Source: Mesorhizobium silamurunense (GTDB taxonomy: Bacteria > Pseudomonadota > Alphaproteobacteria > Rhizobiales > Rhizobiaceae). Taken from it: a DNA stretch of 64,000 bases. Below are positions 1 through 8,187 of the stretch, piece by piece; position 1 is the stretch's first letter; each line of letters begins with the position of its first letter. The stretch lies in the NCBI RefSeq assembly GCF_014843825.1, contig NZ_JHQR01000216.1:1-64000 (forward strand), in the 5' to 3' direction. The translations under genes were made by a program, and so were the position numbers. The notes beneath the pieces were generated by a model, which did not search any database, had not been told where the DNA came from, and saw nothing but the letters and a program-made list of their open reading frames with translations.

Positions 1-2010
1 CTTCACCGCTTCCGCCTGCGGCCAGCTGCGCGACACGCGGTCGAGCGGCAGGCCCTGGCGCGAGACAGCGCCGTAGGCAAGGCCGGTGGCGCGGTTGAGA
101 CCGTTGGCGACGGCGGAGGCATAGAGCTTGCGGGCAAAGCCGGTAAGCTCGGCCTGGCCGCTGCGGGCGGCAAAATCGACGAGCAGCGAGGCCCATTCGA
201 AATGGTGGCCGGGCTCGGTCCAGGCGCCCTTCTCGCCCGCCACGGGCTTCCAGCCGTCGTCGAAATACTCGCCCAGCGTCCAGCTTTCGGCGTCGAAGAA
301 ATGGCTGCGAAAGAGGTCGATGACGCGCGCGGCGCGGCGCAGATAGGCGCGCTCGCCGGTGGCCTTGTGCCAGGCAAGGAAAGCCTCGAGCAGATGCATG
401 TGCGGGTTGGAGCGACGCTCGCCCTCGCCGTCGGACGTTTCGAGGAAGCCAGTCATGCGGCTGTCCTCAAGATGAGCGTCGAGAAAGGCGAAGGTCTCTT
501 CGCCGAGCCGCAAGGCTTCGGGATGACCCGACATATGGGCGTGCGCCAGCGCGAGCAGCACGCAGGAATGGTCGTAGGCGTCCTCGACCGGATCGGCGAC
601 TGAGCCGTCGATGTTGAGCGTGCGCACCCAGCCGCCTTTGTCGGTGCGACCTCGACCTGCCATGAAGTCGATGCCATGCGCGATCAGCCGATCGGCGGGG
701 CCGTCCCAGCCGCGCTCCTTGGCGACCGCGAAAGCATAGACCTGGCGCGCCTGCGTGCGCATGCGCTTGGGCTCCATCAGCGGCGTGGCGTCGAAGCCCA
801 ACGCTTCATGGAAGCCGCCATGGCGATCGTCGACACCGATGGTCGACCACAAAGGCAGCGTCTCCTCGAACAGCCAGTGGCGCACGCGCCGCCGCCAGGC
901 GCCGCTCTCGATGACGCGGTCATGCGCCGGCGTGAACCTCGTTTCCAGCCGGCCGGATTTCTCCAGCTGCTCGACGATCTTCTTGACGTGCTGGCTGTGG
1001 CTGACCGGCGCGACGAAAGTGGCGTCGGCGGTCGAGACGATGGCGACGTCTTTCATGCCGATGGCCGAAAGCAGGCGGCCGTCGCTGCGGATGTAGGAGT
1101 TCTCGCAATCGATGGCGACGACATCGCCGAGGATGACATTACCGTTGTTGTCGGACGGGCCGACATCGAGCAGCGACTGCCAGGAACCGAGGTCGTTCCA
1201 GCGGAAGCCGGCCGGCACCATGGCGATGTCCTTGGCCCGCTCCATGATGGCGTAGTCGATCGAGGTCGACGGGATCGCCGAATAAAGCTCCAGCGGGATG
1301 TAGAGGCCGGAAAGATCGCTGGTCGCCGCGTGATAGGCGACTTCTGTCGCCTGCCAGATGTTCGGCTCGAAGGCGGCGAAGGCATCACGCATGGCGCCGG
1401 CGCGAAACAGGAAGATGCCGGTGTTCCAGTAGAAATTGCCGGCATCGAGATAGGTCTGCGCGGTGGCAAGATCGGGCTTCTCGACGAAGCGCGAGACGTC
1501 GAACACGCCGTCCCGGTCGGCGGCGACTTCGATGTAGCCATAGCCCGTCTCGGGCTGCGTCGGCTTGATGCCGAACACCACCAGGCGGCCGGCACTGGCA
1601 GCGGCAGCGCCCGCTTCAATGCTCTGCCAGAACTGGCGCGCGGTGGAGATCTCGTGGTCGGAGGGCACCACCAGAACAAGCTCGTCACCAAATTCGGAGA
1701 GCGTGCGCAGGCTCGCCAGCGCCACGGCTGCCGCCGTGTTGCGCCCGGTCGGCTCGAAAAGCGGACCGCCGCCGGCGAGATCGAGGCCGGCAAGGTCGGC
1801 ATGGACGCGCTCGGCGTGGCGCTCCGAAGCGATCAGGAAGATCGGCGTCTCGCCCTCGGGCCGAGCCGCTAGCCGGCGCAACGTCTTGGCCAGCATCGAG
1901 CCATCGCCGGAGAGGTCATGGAACTGCTTGGGATTGTCCTCGCGCGACAGTGGCCATAGCCGCGAACCGACGCCGCCGCTCATGACGAAACTGACGATGC
2001 GCTGGCTCAT
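1..2010 (-). CDS. Mannose-1-phosphate guanylyltransferase fused to AGE-type isomerase domain (3' end outside window)
   Basis: The gene makes GDP-mannose from mannose-1-phosphate and GTP in the cytoplasm. The first ~350 residues are an NTP-transferase domain with the nucleotide loop GGVGSRLWPLSRE, the FVEKPD motif and YWNTGIFLF. The rest resembles the N-acylglucosamine 2-epimerase / mannose-6-phosphate isomerase (AGE) fold: RTQARQVYAFAVAKERGW, GHHFEWASLL and NPHMHLLEA are visible. This differs from the usual cupin isomerase tail of AlgA/ManC. The start is the ATG at 2010, beginning MSQRIVSFVMSGG; the frame stays open to base 1, so the C-terminus is missing. A phosphomannomutase gene nearby (5492) supplies its substrate. 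The AGE half could isomerise mannose-6-phosphate and fructose-6-phosphate, but that is inference. Confidence 0.88.
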   Translation of the reverse strand, partial: MSQRIVSFVMSGGVGSRLWPLSREDNPKQFHDLSGDGSMLAKTLRRLAARPEGETPIFLIASERHAERVHADLAGLDLAGGGPLFEPTGRNTAAAVALASLRTLSEFGDELVLVVPSDHEISTARQFWQSIEAGAAAASAGRLVVFGIKPTQPETGYGYIEVAADRDGVFDVSRFVEKPDLATAQTYLDAGNFYWNTGIFLFRAGAMRDAFAAFEPNIWQATEVAYHAATSDLSGLYIPLELYSAIPSTSIDYAIMERAKDIAMVPAGFRWNDLGSWQSLLDVGPSDNNGNVILGDVVAIDCENSYIRSDGRLLSAIGMKDVAIVSTADATFVAPVSHSQHVKKIVEQLEKSGRLETRFTPAHDRVIESGAWRRRVRHWLFEETLPLWSTIGVDDRHGGFHEALGFDATPLMEPKRMRTQARQVYAFAVAKERGWDGPADRLIAHGIDFMAGRGRTDKGGWVRTLNIDGSVADPVEDAYDHSCVLLALAHAHMSGHPEALRLGEETFAFLDAHLEDSRMTGFLETSDGEGERRSNPHMHLLEAFLAWHKATGERAYLRRAARVIDLFRSHFFDAESWTLGEYFDDGWKPVAGEKGAWTEPGHHFEWASLLVDFAARSGQAELTGFARKLYASAVANGLNRATGLAYGAVSRQGLPLDRVSRSWPQAEAVK

Positions 2011-2066
2011 TCGGGTCTCACGCTCAAAGTTGGCCGATCCGGTAGCACAGATGCTTTAAGCGGTGT

Positions 2067-2963
2067 TTACCGGGTGGAAATTCGCTCAGCTGCCAGATCG
2101 ATAAAGGCCTTGACCAAGGGCGAAAGATGGCGGCTGCTCGGATAAAGGACATAAAGCCCGCCGGCAGGCGTGGTATGGCTGCCGAGAACCCGGCGCAGCC
2201 GCCGCTCGCTTATCAGCCCTTCGGCTATTGCATTGGGGATTTGAGCGATGCCGTAACCGGCAAGGGCGGCGGTGACGACCGCCTGCATCTCGTTGGCAGC
2301 GAAGCGTCCGGTCACTGTGACCGTCTCCTGCCCATCCGGCCCGTCCAGCACCCAGTGGGCGCTGACCGCCGAAGGGCCGGCAATCACGCAATCGTGGCGA
2401 GCTAGGTCCGCCGGCATGCCCGGCGCTCCATTGCGCGCCAGATAGTCCGGACTGGCGCAGAGCAGTCTGTGCGTGGCGCCGAGCTTGCGGGCGATCAAGG
2501 TCGAGTCCTCGAGCACCCCGGTGCGGAAAGCAACATCGATCCCATCCTCGACAAGATTGAGCCTCTCGTCGGTGAGGCGAAGCTCGACCTTGGTTTTTGG
2601 GTACATCTCAAGAAAGTCGACGACGGCACGATTGAGAAAATAAGGGCCGAAACCGACGGGCGCAGAAATGCGGATGGTGCCTGTCGGTTCCGCCCTTGCC
2701 TCGGCGAGACGCAGATTTGCTTCCTCGATCGTGCGCAGCGCCTGGCTGCTCTGCTCGTAATAGAGGCGGCCGGCATCCGTCATGCTGAGGCTGCGCGTCG
2801 TGCGCTGCAGCAGGCGGACGCCGACCTCGCGCTCGAGCGCGGCCACACGGCGGCTGACCGTCGTCTTGGGCATGGCGAGCAGCCGCGCGGCTGCGGTGAA
2901 GCTTCCGGCTTCCACAACACGAGCGAAGACGACGACGTCGTTAAGGTCAAACATTGTATTCAT
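2067..2963 (-). CDS. LysR-family transcriptional regulator
   Basis: A DNA-binding regulator of about 298 residues. The N-terminal winged HTH reads FARVVEAGSFTAAARLLAMP followed by KTTVSRRVAALEREVG; the rest is the periplasmic-binding-like effector domain. Two ATGs (2963, 2954) are equally plausible because neither has a strong ribosome site. It is divergent from the NmrA-like gene at 3053 with 89 bp between them, the classic LysR/target arrangement, so control of that neighbour is likely. It belongs to the CrgA/DsdC-like group that often controls quinone or aldehyde reductases (family knowledge). The pair splits two GDP-mannose genes. Confidence 0.9.
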   Translation of the reverse strand: MNTMFDLNDVVVFARVVEAGSFTAAARLLAMPKTTVSRRVAALEREVGVRLLQRTTRSLSMTDAGRLYYEQSSQALRTIEEANLRLAEARAEPTGTIRISAPVGFGPYFLNRAVVDFLEMYPKTKVELRLTDERLNLVEDGIDVAFRTGVLEDSTLIARKLGATHRLLCASPDYLARNGAPGMPADLARHDCVIAGPSAVSAHWVLDGPDGQETVTVTGRFAANEMQAVVTAALAGYGIAQIPNAIAEGLISERRLRRVLGSHTTPAGGLYVLYPSSRHLSPLVKAFIDLAAERISTR

Positions 2964-3052
2964 CAATGGGACAAAGTTTCTCAATTATAGGCAATTATGC
3001 ATCAATTTGACAGTCCCTAACTTTGCTCCATGCAAACCGAAGGAGCAGATAG
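2964..3052. promoter_or_regulatory. Divergent LysR/NmrA control region with phased CAATT repeats
   Basis: Three CAATT cores occur at 2982, 2992 and 3003, spaced 10 and 11 bp, so they fall on one face of the helix. The first two are CAATTAT exactly. This sits between two divergent starts and is a reasonable LysR binding region; promoter elements were not resolved. Confidence 0.45.
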
Positions 3053-3940
3053 ATGACCAGCAAACGAACCGTTCTCGTCACCGGCGCGACGGGCCAACAG
3101 GGCGGCGCCGTCGCGCGCGCCCTTCTTTCGAGGGGCCACAGCGTGAAAGCGCTGACGCGCAGGCCGGACAGCGATGCTGCCCGGCTACTGGCATCGGCGG
3201 GCGCGAACATTGTTGCCGGCGATCTCGCCGACGCGGCTTCGGTTATCGACGCAGCAAAGGGCGTCGACACCATGTTCCTGATGGGCAATAGCTACGAGGC
3301 AGGGATGGAAGAGGAGACCCGCCAGGGCATCATTGCCGCCGACGCGGCGAAAGCTGCCGGCATCGGGCATCTGATCTATTCCTCTGTCGCCGACGCCGAC
3401 AAGAAGACCGGCATCCCGCATTTCGAGAGCAAATATCTGGTCGAGCGGCACATCACCGGGCTCGGCATTCCCCATACGATCAGTGCGCCGGTCGCCTTCA
3501 TGGAAAATGCCGTCGCGCCATGGTCGATCGGCGCGCTCAGCCAAGGCATCCAGGCCTTCGCGCTACCCGCCAAACGGCCTCTGCAACTGGTTGCGCTGGC
3601 GGATATCGGCGCCTTCGTCACGGCGTTGGCCGAACGGCGTGAAAGCGTGTTCGGCAGGCGCTTCGATTTCGCAGGCGATGAGCTGTCAGGCGAAGAGCAG
3701 GCGCGGATCCTGTCACAGGCTATCGGCCGGCCGATCACCTATCAGGAAATCCCGATCGCCGTGGCCCGCCAGCAGAGCGAGGATGCGGCTGCGATGTTCG
3801 AATGGTTCGACCGCGTCGGCTACGACGTCGACATCGCTGCTCTGCGCAAGGATTTCCCGGAGGTGCGCTGGCACAGTTTTGCCGATTGGGCGAAAGCGTT
3901 CGATTGGAGCGCCCTCGAACGGGCTCCATCCGCCGGCTGA
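3053..3940 (+). CDS. NmrA-family NAD(P)-binding protein
   Basis: A 295-residue atypical short-chain dehydrogenase-like protein. It starts TVLVTGATGQQGGAVARALL, which holds the dinucleotide-binding GATGQQGG loop, and the NmrA-type pattern continues through residue ~230. The start ATG at 3053 follows GAAGGAG at 8 bp. Members act as redox sensors or as NAD(P)H quinone/aldehyde reductases; no substrate can be read from the sequence. It is divergently paired with a LysR gene, which suggests induction by a small electrophile or aromatic compound (inference). Confidence 0.87.
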   Translation: MTSKRTVLVTGATGQQGGAVARALLSRGHSVKALTRRPDSDAARLLASAGANIVAGDLADAASVIDAAKGVDTMFLMGNSYEAGMEEETRQGIIAADAAKAAGIGHLIYSSVADADKKTGIPHFESKYLVERHITGLGIPHTISAPVAFMENAVAPWSIGALSQGIQAFALPAKRPLQLVALADIGAFVTALAERRESVFGRRFDFAGDELSGEEQARILSQAIGRPITYQEIPIAVARQQSEDAAAMFEWFDRVGYDVDIAALRKDFPEVRWHSFADWAKAFDWSALERAPSAG

Positions 3941-3956
3941 CCGTTCGATCGCTGCG

Positions 3957-5492
3957 CTAAAAAGTCTGGTTGTAGGCGCCGATTTCCGGATTGCGGCGCA
4001 GCACGGCGTCGACGGCTTCGAACATCTGCCGACGCCGGTCGGACGACACCGGGCTCTCCACCACCACGACGAGCTCCGGCTTGTTGGAGGAGGCGCGCAC
4101 CAGACCCCAGGTGCCGTCCTCGGCGACGACACGCACGCCATTGACGGTGATCAGCGCCGCGATCTTCTGGCCGGCGAAATCATCGCCATCGCGCCGCATC
4201 GCCTGGAAATCGGCCACGACGCGCTCGACCACGCCGTATTTCACCTCGTCGGCGCAGTGCGCCGACATGGTCGGCGTGCCATAGGTCAGCGGCAGCGCGC
4301 GGTAGAGATCGGCCATCGATCGTTGCGGATTGCGGTCGAGCATCTGGCAGACGGCGATCGCCGTGATCAGCCCGTCGTCATAGCCGCGGCCGATCGGCGG
4401 GTTGAAGAAGAAATGGCCGGACTTCTCGAAGCCCGCGACGGCGCCGAGTTCGGTGACGCGGCGCTTGATGTAGGAATGGCCGGTCTTCCAGTAGTCGGCG
4501 ATGGCACCGTTCGCCTTGAGCACATGATCGGTAGCGAACAGTCCGGTCGATTTGACGTCGACGACGAAGGTCGAGCCCGGATGCAAACTGGAGATGTCGC
4601 GCGCGAGCATGACGCCGACCTTGTCGGCGAAGATCTCGTTGCCCTTATTGTCGACGACGCCGCAGCGATCACCGTCGCCGTCGAAGCCCAATCCGACATC
4701 CGCACCGGTCTCCAGCACCTTTTCGCTGATGGCATGCAGCATCTGCATGTCCTCTGGATTCGGGTTGTAGCGCGGAAAGCCATGGTCGAGCTCGACATCG
4801 AGCGGGATCACCTCGCACCCGAGGCGTGCAAGCGCTTCCGGCGCGAAGGCGCCGGCCGTGCCGTTGCCGCAGGCGCAGACCACCTTGAGCTTTCTCGATA
4901 TCCGCTTTCCCCTGGTCAGATCGTCGAGATAGGTTTCGCGAAAGCCGGAGACGAATTCGTAAGCGCCGCCGCCGGCGAGGTCGAAGTCTGCGTTGAGCAC
5001 GATCCTCTTCAGCGCGCTCATCTCTTCCGGGCCGAAGGTGAGCGGCCGCGCCGCACCCATCTTGACGCCGGTCCAGCCATTCTCGTTGTGCGAGGCGGTG
5101 ACCATCGCGACTGAAGGCGTATCGAGCGCGAACTGGGCGAAATAGGCCATGGGCGACAGGGCCAGGCCGATATCCGTCACGCGTGCGCCCGCCGCCATCA
5201 GACCGGAAACGAGCGCCAGCTTGATCGATAGCGAATAGGAGCGGAAATCATGGCCGGTGACGATGTCCTGCCCGGCACCCAGGCGGCGGATCAGCGTGCC
5301 CAGACCCATGCCGAGCGCCTGGACGCCGATCAAATTGAGCTCCGGCGCCTTCGTCGAGCCGGGATGGCCGAACCACCAGCGCGCGTCATATTCGCGAAAG
5401 CCCGACGCCTTGATCAGCGCCGAGGTCTCGAATTCGAAGCTGTTGGGCCGGGCTTCGCCAACAATCGTCAGGGGCAATGGTGGAAACTCCAA
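3957..5492 (-). CDS. Phosphomannomutase/phosphoglucomutase family
   Basis: Interconverts mannose-6-phosphate and mannose-1-phosphate for GDP-mannose synthesis. At 511 residues it has the expected alpha-D-phosphohexomutase layout: phosphoserine loop TASHNENGWTGVK near residue 130, metal loop GFDGDGDRCGVVDN near 270, sugar loop EKSGHFF, and a C-terminal phosphate-binding segment RASSNKPELVVVVES. The sugar loop reads EKSGH where most members have EMSGH or EPSGH. It is on the same strand as the guanylyltransferase at 2010 but separated by the LysR/NmrA insertion. The start ATG at 5492 was taken because the family N-terminus begins nearby. Confidence 0.93.
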   Translation of the reverse strand: MEFPPLPLTIVGEARPNSFEFETSALIKASGFREYDARWWFGHPGSTKAPELNLIGVQALGMGLGTLIRRLGAGQDIVTGHDFRSYSLSIKLALVSGLMAAGARVTDIGLALSPMAYFAQFALDTPSVAMVTASHNENGWTGVKMGAARPLTFGPEEMSALKRIVLNADFDLAGGGAYEFVSGFRETYLDDLTRGKRISRKLKVVCACGNGTAGAFAPEALARLGCEVIPLDVELDHGFPRYNPNPEDMQMLHAISEKVLETGADVGLGFDGDGDRCGVVDNKGNEIFADKVGVMLARDISSLHPGSTFVVDVKSTGLFATDHVLKANGAIADYWKTGHSYIKRRVTELGAVAGFEKSGHFFFNPPIGRGYDDGLITAIAVCQMLDRNPQRSMADLYRALPLTYGTPTMSAHCADEVKYGVVERVVADFQAMRRDGDDFAGQKIAALITVNGVRVVAEDGTWGLVRASSNKPELVVVVESPVSSDRRRQMFEAVDAVLRRNPEIGAYNQTF

Positions 5493-5677
5493 GGGGGACC
5501 GGAATGCCGATTTATGGGCCTGCGGCTTATCATAAAAGCCTTTAAGCCGGTCTTTACCCGATGGCTAAATCCCATGCCTTCCAGACAACCTTGGTGAAAG
5601 CCGGCGAAATGCGACACAAGTAGCCATTGGCGCTTGCAGGATCGGAAAGCGGCGGCTATAAGCCCGCCGTCTGGTCA

Positions 5678-5754
5678 CGGAGTGTAGCGCAGTCTGGTAG
5701 CGCACATCGTTCGGGACGATGGGGTCGCAGGTTCAAATCCTGCCACTCCGACCA
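5678..5754 (+). tRNA. tRNA-Pro (anticodon CGG)
   Basis: A 77-nt cloverleaf. Acceptor CGGAGTG pairs with CACTCCG (5744-5750), the anticodon stem CATCG/CGATG holds loop TTCGGGA, giving CGG, and the T arm GCAGGTTCAAATCCTGC is canonical. The discriminator A and CCA are encoded. The DNA immediately downstream is full of integrase remnants, which fits a tRNA used as an integration site. Confidence 0.97.
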
Positions 5755-6170
5755 GAAAAAACAATGGGTTAGCGATTTGACACTTCGGCTACCCCACAGA
5801 TATCCCCACAGAATGGTTGAAAAGTATACCCGCTGCTCGGTATATAACATCGAGATGCTGGCAATCGATTGTCTTAGAATGCTGAAGGGTTTCGGGTGCT
5901 GTCAGGCGTACGAAGGTCTCTGATGCAGGAACCCGCGGGCCGCCCGTGGTGAGTTATGGGGATTTGTGTTTCGGGGCGTGCCAGCGCCTGTCGCGAACTT
6001 CCGCATAGGGTGCAGTCGGCATGTCGCGTACGGGATTTCCGGGCCAGGTCGCAGGGACTGCGCGGTGATTCTGACGGGGTCCGCGTGCCGCGCGACTGGC
6101 GACACAGCGACGTACACCCGTTGAACGCTCGATCGTGGCGCGGTCGTGTGGGCAAACGGGCCATGCCGGG
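5755..6170. other. Gene-poor stretch, probable 3' flank of IS91-type remnant
   Basis: No convincing gene. Open frames here look like shadows. The stretch follows the stop of the IS91-like transposase fragment on the minus strand and is probably the terminal non-coding part of that element. I saw no second copy of the tRNA 3' end in the window. Confidence 0.4.
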
Positions 6171-6480
6171 TCATGATGCCTTGTCCGGTTGGTCGCCCTT
6201 GTGTTCGGCGGTCCGCGACTCCCTCCACCGTTCGAACGTCTCGATGATGACCGTGCGTCCGCCGCAGCAAGGGCAACGCGGGCGGACGTTAGCTGGTTCT
6301 TCCGGAGTGTCGTCTTCCGGCGGAGCGACGTTCAGCAGTTCGCGCGCGAGTGCGAGGCTGGCCCTGCGGGCGGAGCCGGAGAGCAGCCCATAGCGACGGA
6401 TGCGGTGGAACCCACGCGGCAGGACATGGCGATCAGGCGGCAGTTCGAGATGGCGACCCGCTGAGTGTAGTGCGAAAGGT
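6171..6480 (-). pseudogene. IS91-family transposase, 3' fragment
   Basis: The C-terminal ~100 residues of an IS91/ISCR-type Y2 transposase remain. Diagnostic pieces are HVLPRGFHRIRRYGLLSG, the zinc-knuckle-like tail RCPCCGGRTVIIETFER, and the ARELLNVAPPE linker between them. The catalytic HUH and tyrosine part is absent, so it cannot transpose. It lies downstream of tRNA-Pro with other mobile fragments. Confidence 0.8.
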
Positions 6481-6587
6481 AGGCGAGCACCGCTTGGGGC
6501 CGGCGAAGGCCGGCTTGGCATAGACTGCTGCGAACAGGCTTCAGATGACGCAGGAAGGCCCAACGGTCGGCCAGGCCCCTCTCACTT

Positions 6588-6809
6588 TCAGTCGAGCTTC
6601 AGCCTCTTCGACCCTATCGCCTTAAGGCACTGCGCGAAGAAGACGGCAGTGAAGCGCCCGCGCGATAGCTTGTTGCGGATGTTGGGCACTTTCTCTTCGA
6701 CCCCGATGGCTGCCAACTTCTCGGCTAAGTCGGTATAGCTCAGGCCTTGGAGCTTCAGCTCGGCCTTCAACACGCCGCTTATCAACCGCTCCCACTCGGA
6801 TTCGGTCAT
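6588..6809 (-). CDS. DUF6471 domain protein
   Basis: A 73-residue protein starting MTESEWERLISGVLKAELK and ending in SRGRFTAVFFAQCLKAIGS. This matches the DUF6471 family (recognised by its LSYTDLAEKLAAIG and NIRNKLSRG motifs), which has a small helix-turn-helix-like fold of unknown function and is common on rhizobial mobile DNA. ATG 6809 follows GGAG at a good distance and is preferred over an upstream TTG. The protein appears intact despite being surrounded by broken genes. Confidence 0.75.
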   Translation of the reverse strand: MTESEWERLISGVLKAELKLQGLSYTDLAEKLAAIGVEEKVPNIRNKLSRGRFTAVFFAQCLKAIGSKRLKLD

Positions 6810-6979
6810 CCGAACATTCTCCGCCAAAAACTTTCGCAACCCATTGCAGTCCCCTATTGCTACTTATGTATCGAATATAGTACTATGGTACTTTATATGG
6901 ACTATCCTAAACGAACCCAAAAGGACCCCCACATGACCATCGACCGTACAAACGGCAAAGGTGCTGGCGGACCGTGATT

Positions 6980-7249
6980 GGGCGCGACGTCTGTTAGGTA
7001 AACACTAACGGCGTCTGCTATCGCGACGGTAGCGGGATCACGACCGCGCTCGCGGACTGGCTGGTACTTTTCGGTGATGTAACTGGCGAGCCGCTTTTCA
7101 GCGCGTTCGCGGTTGCCAGTGCCGCCGCAAGCGCTGATGAAGGTGCTGCCATCGCGGATGAACCAGCCGGCCCGGCTGCGCAAGGCTCCGTCCTGCTTCC
7201 TGCTTTCGTCCCGCCAGACAAGGCGTGCCCCTTTCGAAGTCCTCGACAT
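6980..7249 (-). pseudogene. Tyrosine integrase, N-terminal part (truncated)
   Basis: About 90 residues beginning MSRTSKGARLVWRDESRK, including the RAGWFIRDGSTFIS strand segment and ending at VAIADAVSVYLTDVAP. This is the arm-binding N-terminal region of a rhizobial tyrosine recombinase. After LTDVAP the frame continues into unrelated residues, so the core-binding and catalytic domains are missing here. The missing middle and end occur on the opposite strand at 7580-7990, which suggests that part of the gene was inverted. Confidence 0.7.
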
Positions 7250-7440
7250 CTTTCCCTCATCTCGGCGATCGCGGCCAAGGTGACATACTTTTCTTGGCGA
7301 TCATTTCGGTGACCAACCGTCCTCATAGTTGCGTAGGTCGGTTGCGCCCATCGTATCGTCTGGGAACGCGATGCTGGCCGCTATCTCCAGCCGAAGCGAC
7401 GCGGTTTCACGGGCTGATTGTCTTTCTGCAGGCTGAGGTT
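7225..7440 (-). pseudogene. Excisionase-like HTH gene, frameshifted
   Basis: Reading in from 7440 the frame gives SLRLEIAASIAFPDDTMG (then ATDLR). A different frame continues NDRQEKYVTLAAIAEMRERC. Together they resemble the small helix-turn-helix protein that normally precedes this integrase family (pattern: LRLE..AAIAFP..GMTASGLR...RIAGKDYTTL..IE.MR). The frame change near 7310-7325 breaks it. It directly precedes and overlaps the integrase fragment, as in intact elements. Confidence 0.55.
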
Positions 7441-7579
7441 GGCGATCACAGCGCGGTTGGGCGCCGTGGAACTTTCGTTGTTGGATTGCTATGTTAGGAC
7501 CACATGGCAGCACGGCGGAATGTTTTGATTGTTGCCCAAGGGCGTGGAGATCCTCGTCGTCGTAGTGCAGGTCCAGCTC

Positions 7580-7990
7580 CGATGAAAGCTCGCGCGGGAG
7601 GCCAAACCGAAAGAAACCGCTGGCCGTATGGTCGCGGTGCTGAACTGGTTCGGCGACATGATGATTGGCGACATCCACGGCAAGATCTGCCGTGACTATG
7701 CCAAAGCGCACGGGGGCGGTGCCGCCGTTAGGCGACAGCTGGAGGACCTGCGGTCAGCGCTGAACAACTATCATCGAGAAGGCTATGTAACCTCGACTGA
7801 TGCAACAGGGCTCTGATCCCTGGGCAGCCGCCGGCTTCCTCGGCATGACCGTCGACATGCTGATCCAGACCTATGGCCACCACCACCCCGACTTCCAAGC
7901 AGATGCGGCCGACGCGATCGTCTCCAAGGCGCGCTCGCGAAACCTCCCAGTTCATGATCGCGCGAAATCCCTGCTCACGATCAAATGAAA
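7580..7990 (+). pseudogene. Tyrosine integrase, middle and C-terminal remnants
   Basis: Two pieces are seen. Around 7628-7790 the frame reads LNWFGDMMIGDIHGKICRDY followed by RRQLEDLRSALNNYHREGY, the core-binding part. After an internal deletion a second frame (7800-7988) gives SDPWAAAGFLGMTVDMLIQT then YGHHHPDFQADAADAIVSK, the end of the catalytic domain with its terminal tyrosine region. The RHTA box and most of the catalytic domain are gone. It probably belongs with the inverted N-terminal part at 6980-7249. Confidence 0.7.
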
Positions 7991-8052
7991 CGAGCGCTCA
8001 CCATCGCGTGAAATAGCTGCCCACCATCGCGTGAAATGGCTGCTCACATCAG
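7951..8052 (+). repeat. Imperfect tandem 20-24 bp repeats, IS21-type terminus
   Basis: Four and a half units occur in a row (starts at 7951, 7971, 7995, 8017, 8040). The clearest two carry CACCATCGCGTGAAAT. Multiple terminal repeats of this spacing and wording (CTGCTCAC...TGAAA) are typical of IS21-family ends in rhizobia. No istA or istB is present, so this is a solitary end. It overlaps the end of the integrase remnant. Confidence 0.6.
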
Positions 8053-8187
8053 CGAACGCGCAGCCAACCAAGGGCAATAGGCTTGTTGGCGGGTCAGAGG
8101 CCCCCGTGTTCGGTTTGCTAGGATCCGGGAACAGGCAACAACGGCTGCGCGACAAGATCTCTCAATCTTTGCGGTGTGATCGCTGGG

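Noticed and set aside
676..1872. Long plus-strand open frame antisense to the guanylyltransferase
   Set aside because: It lies fully inside a clearly homologous minus-strand gene and has no family motifs; GC-rich codon usage opens such shadow frames.
3483..5114. Long plus-strand open frame antisense to the phosphomannomutase
   Set aside because: Antisense shadow of a gene with clear catalytic motifs; no start site or homology.
5656..5850. Minus-strand open frame ending in SEWQDLNLRPHRPERCALPD
   Set aside because: It is the antisense of the tRNA-Pro, a well-known spurious translation.
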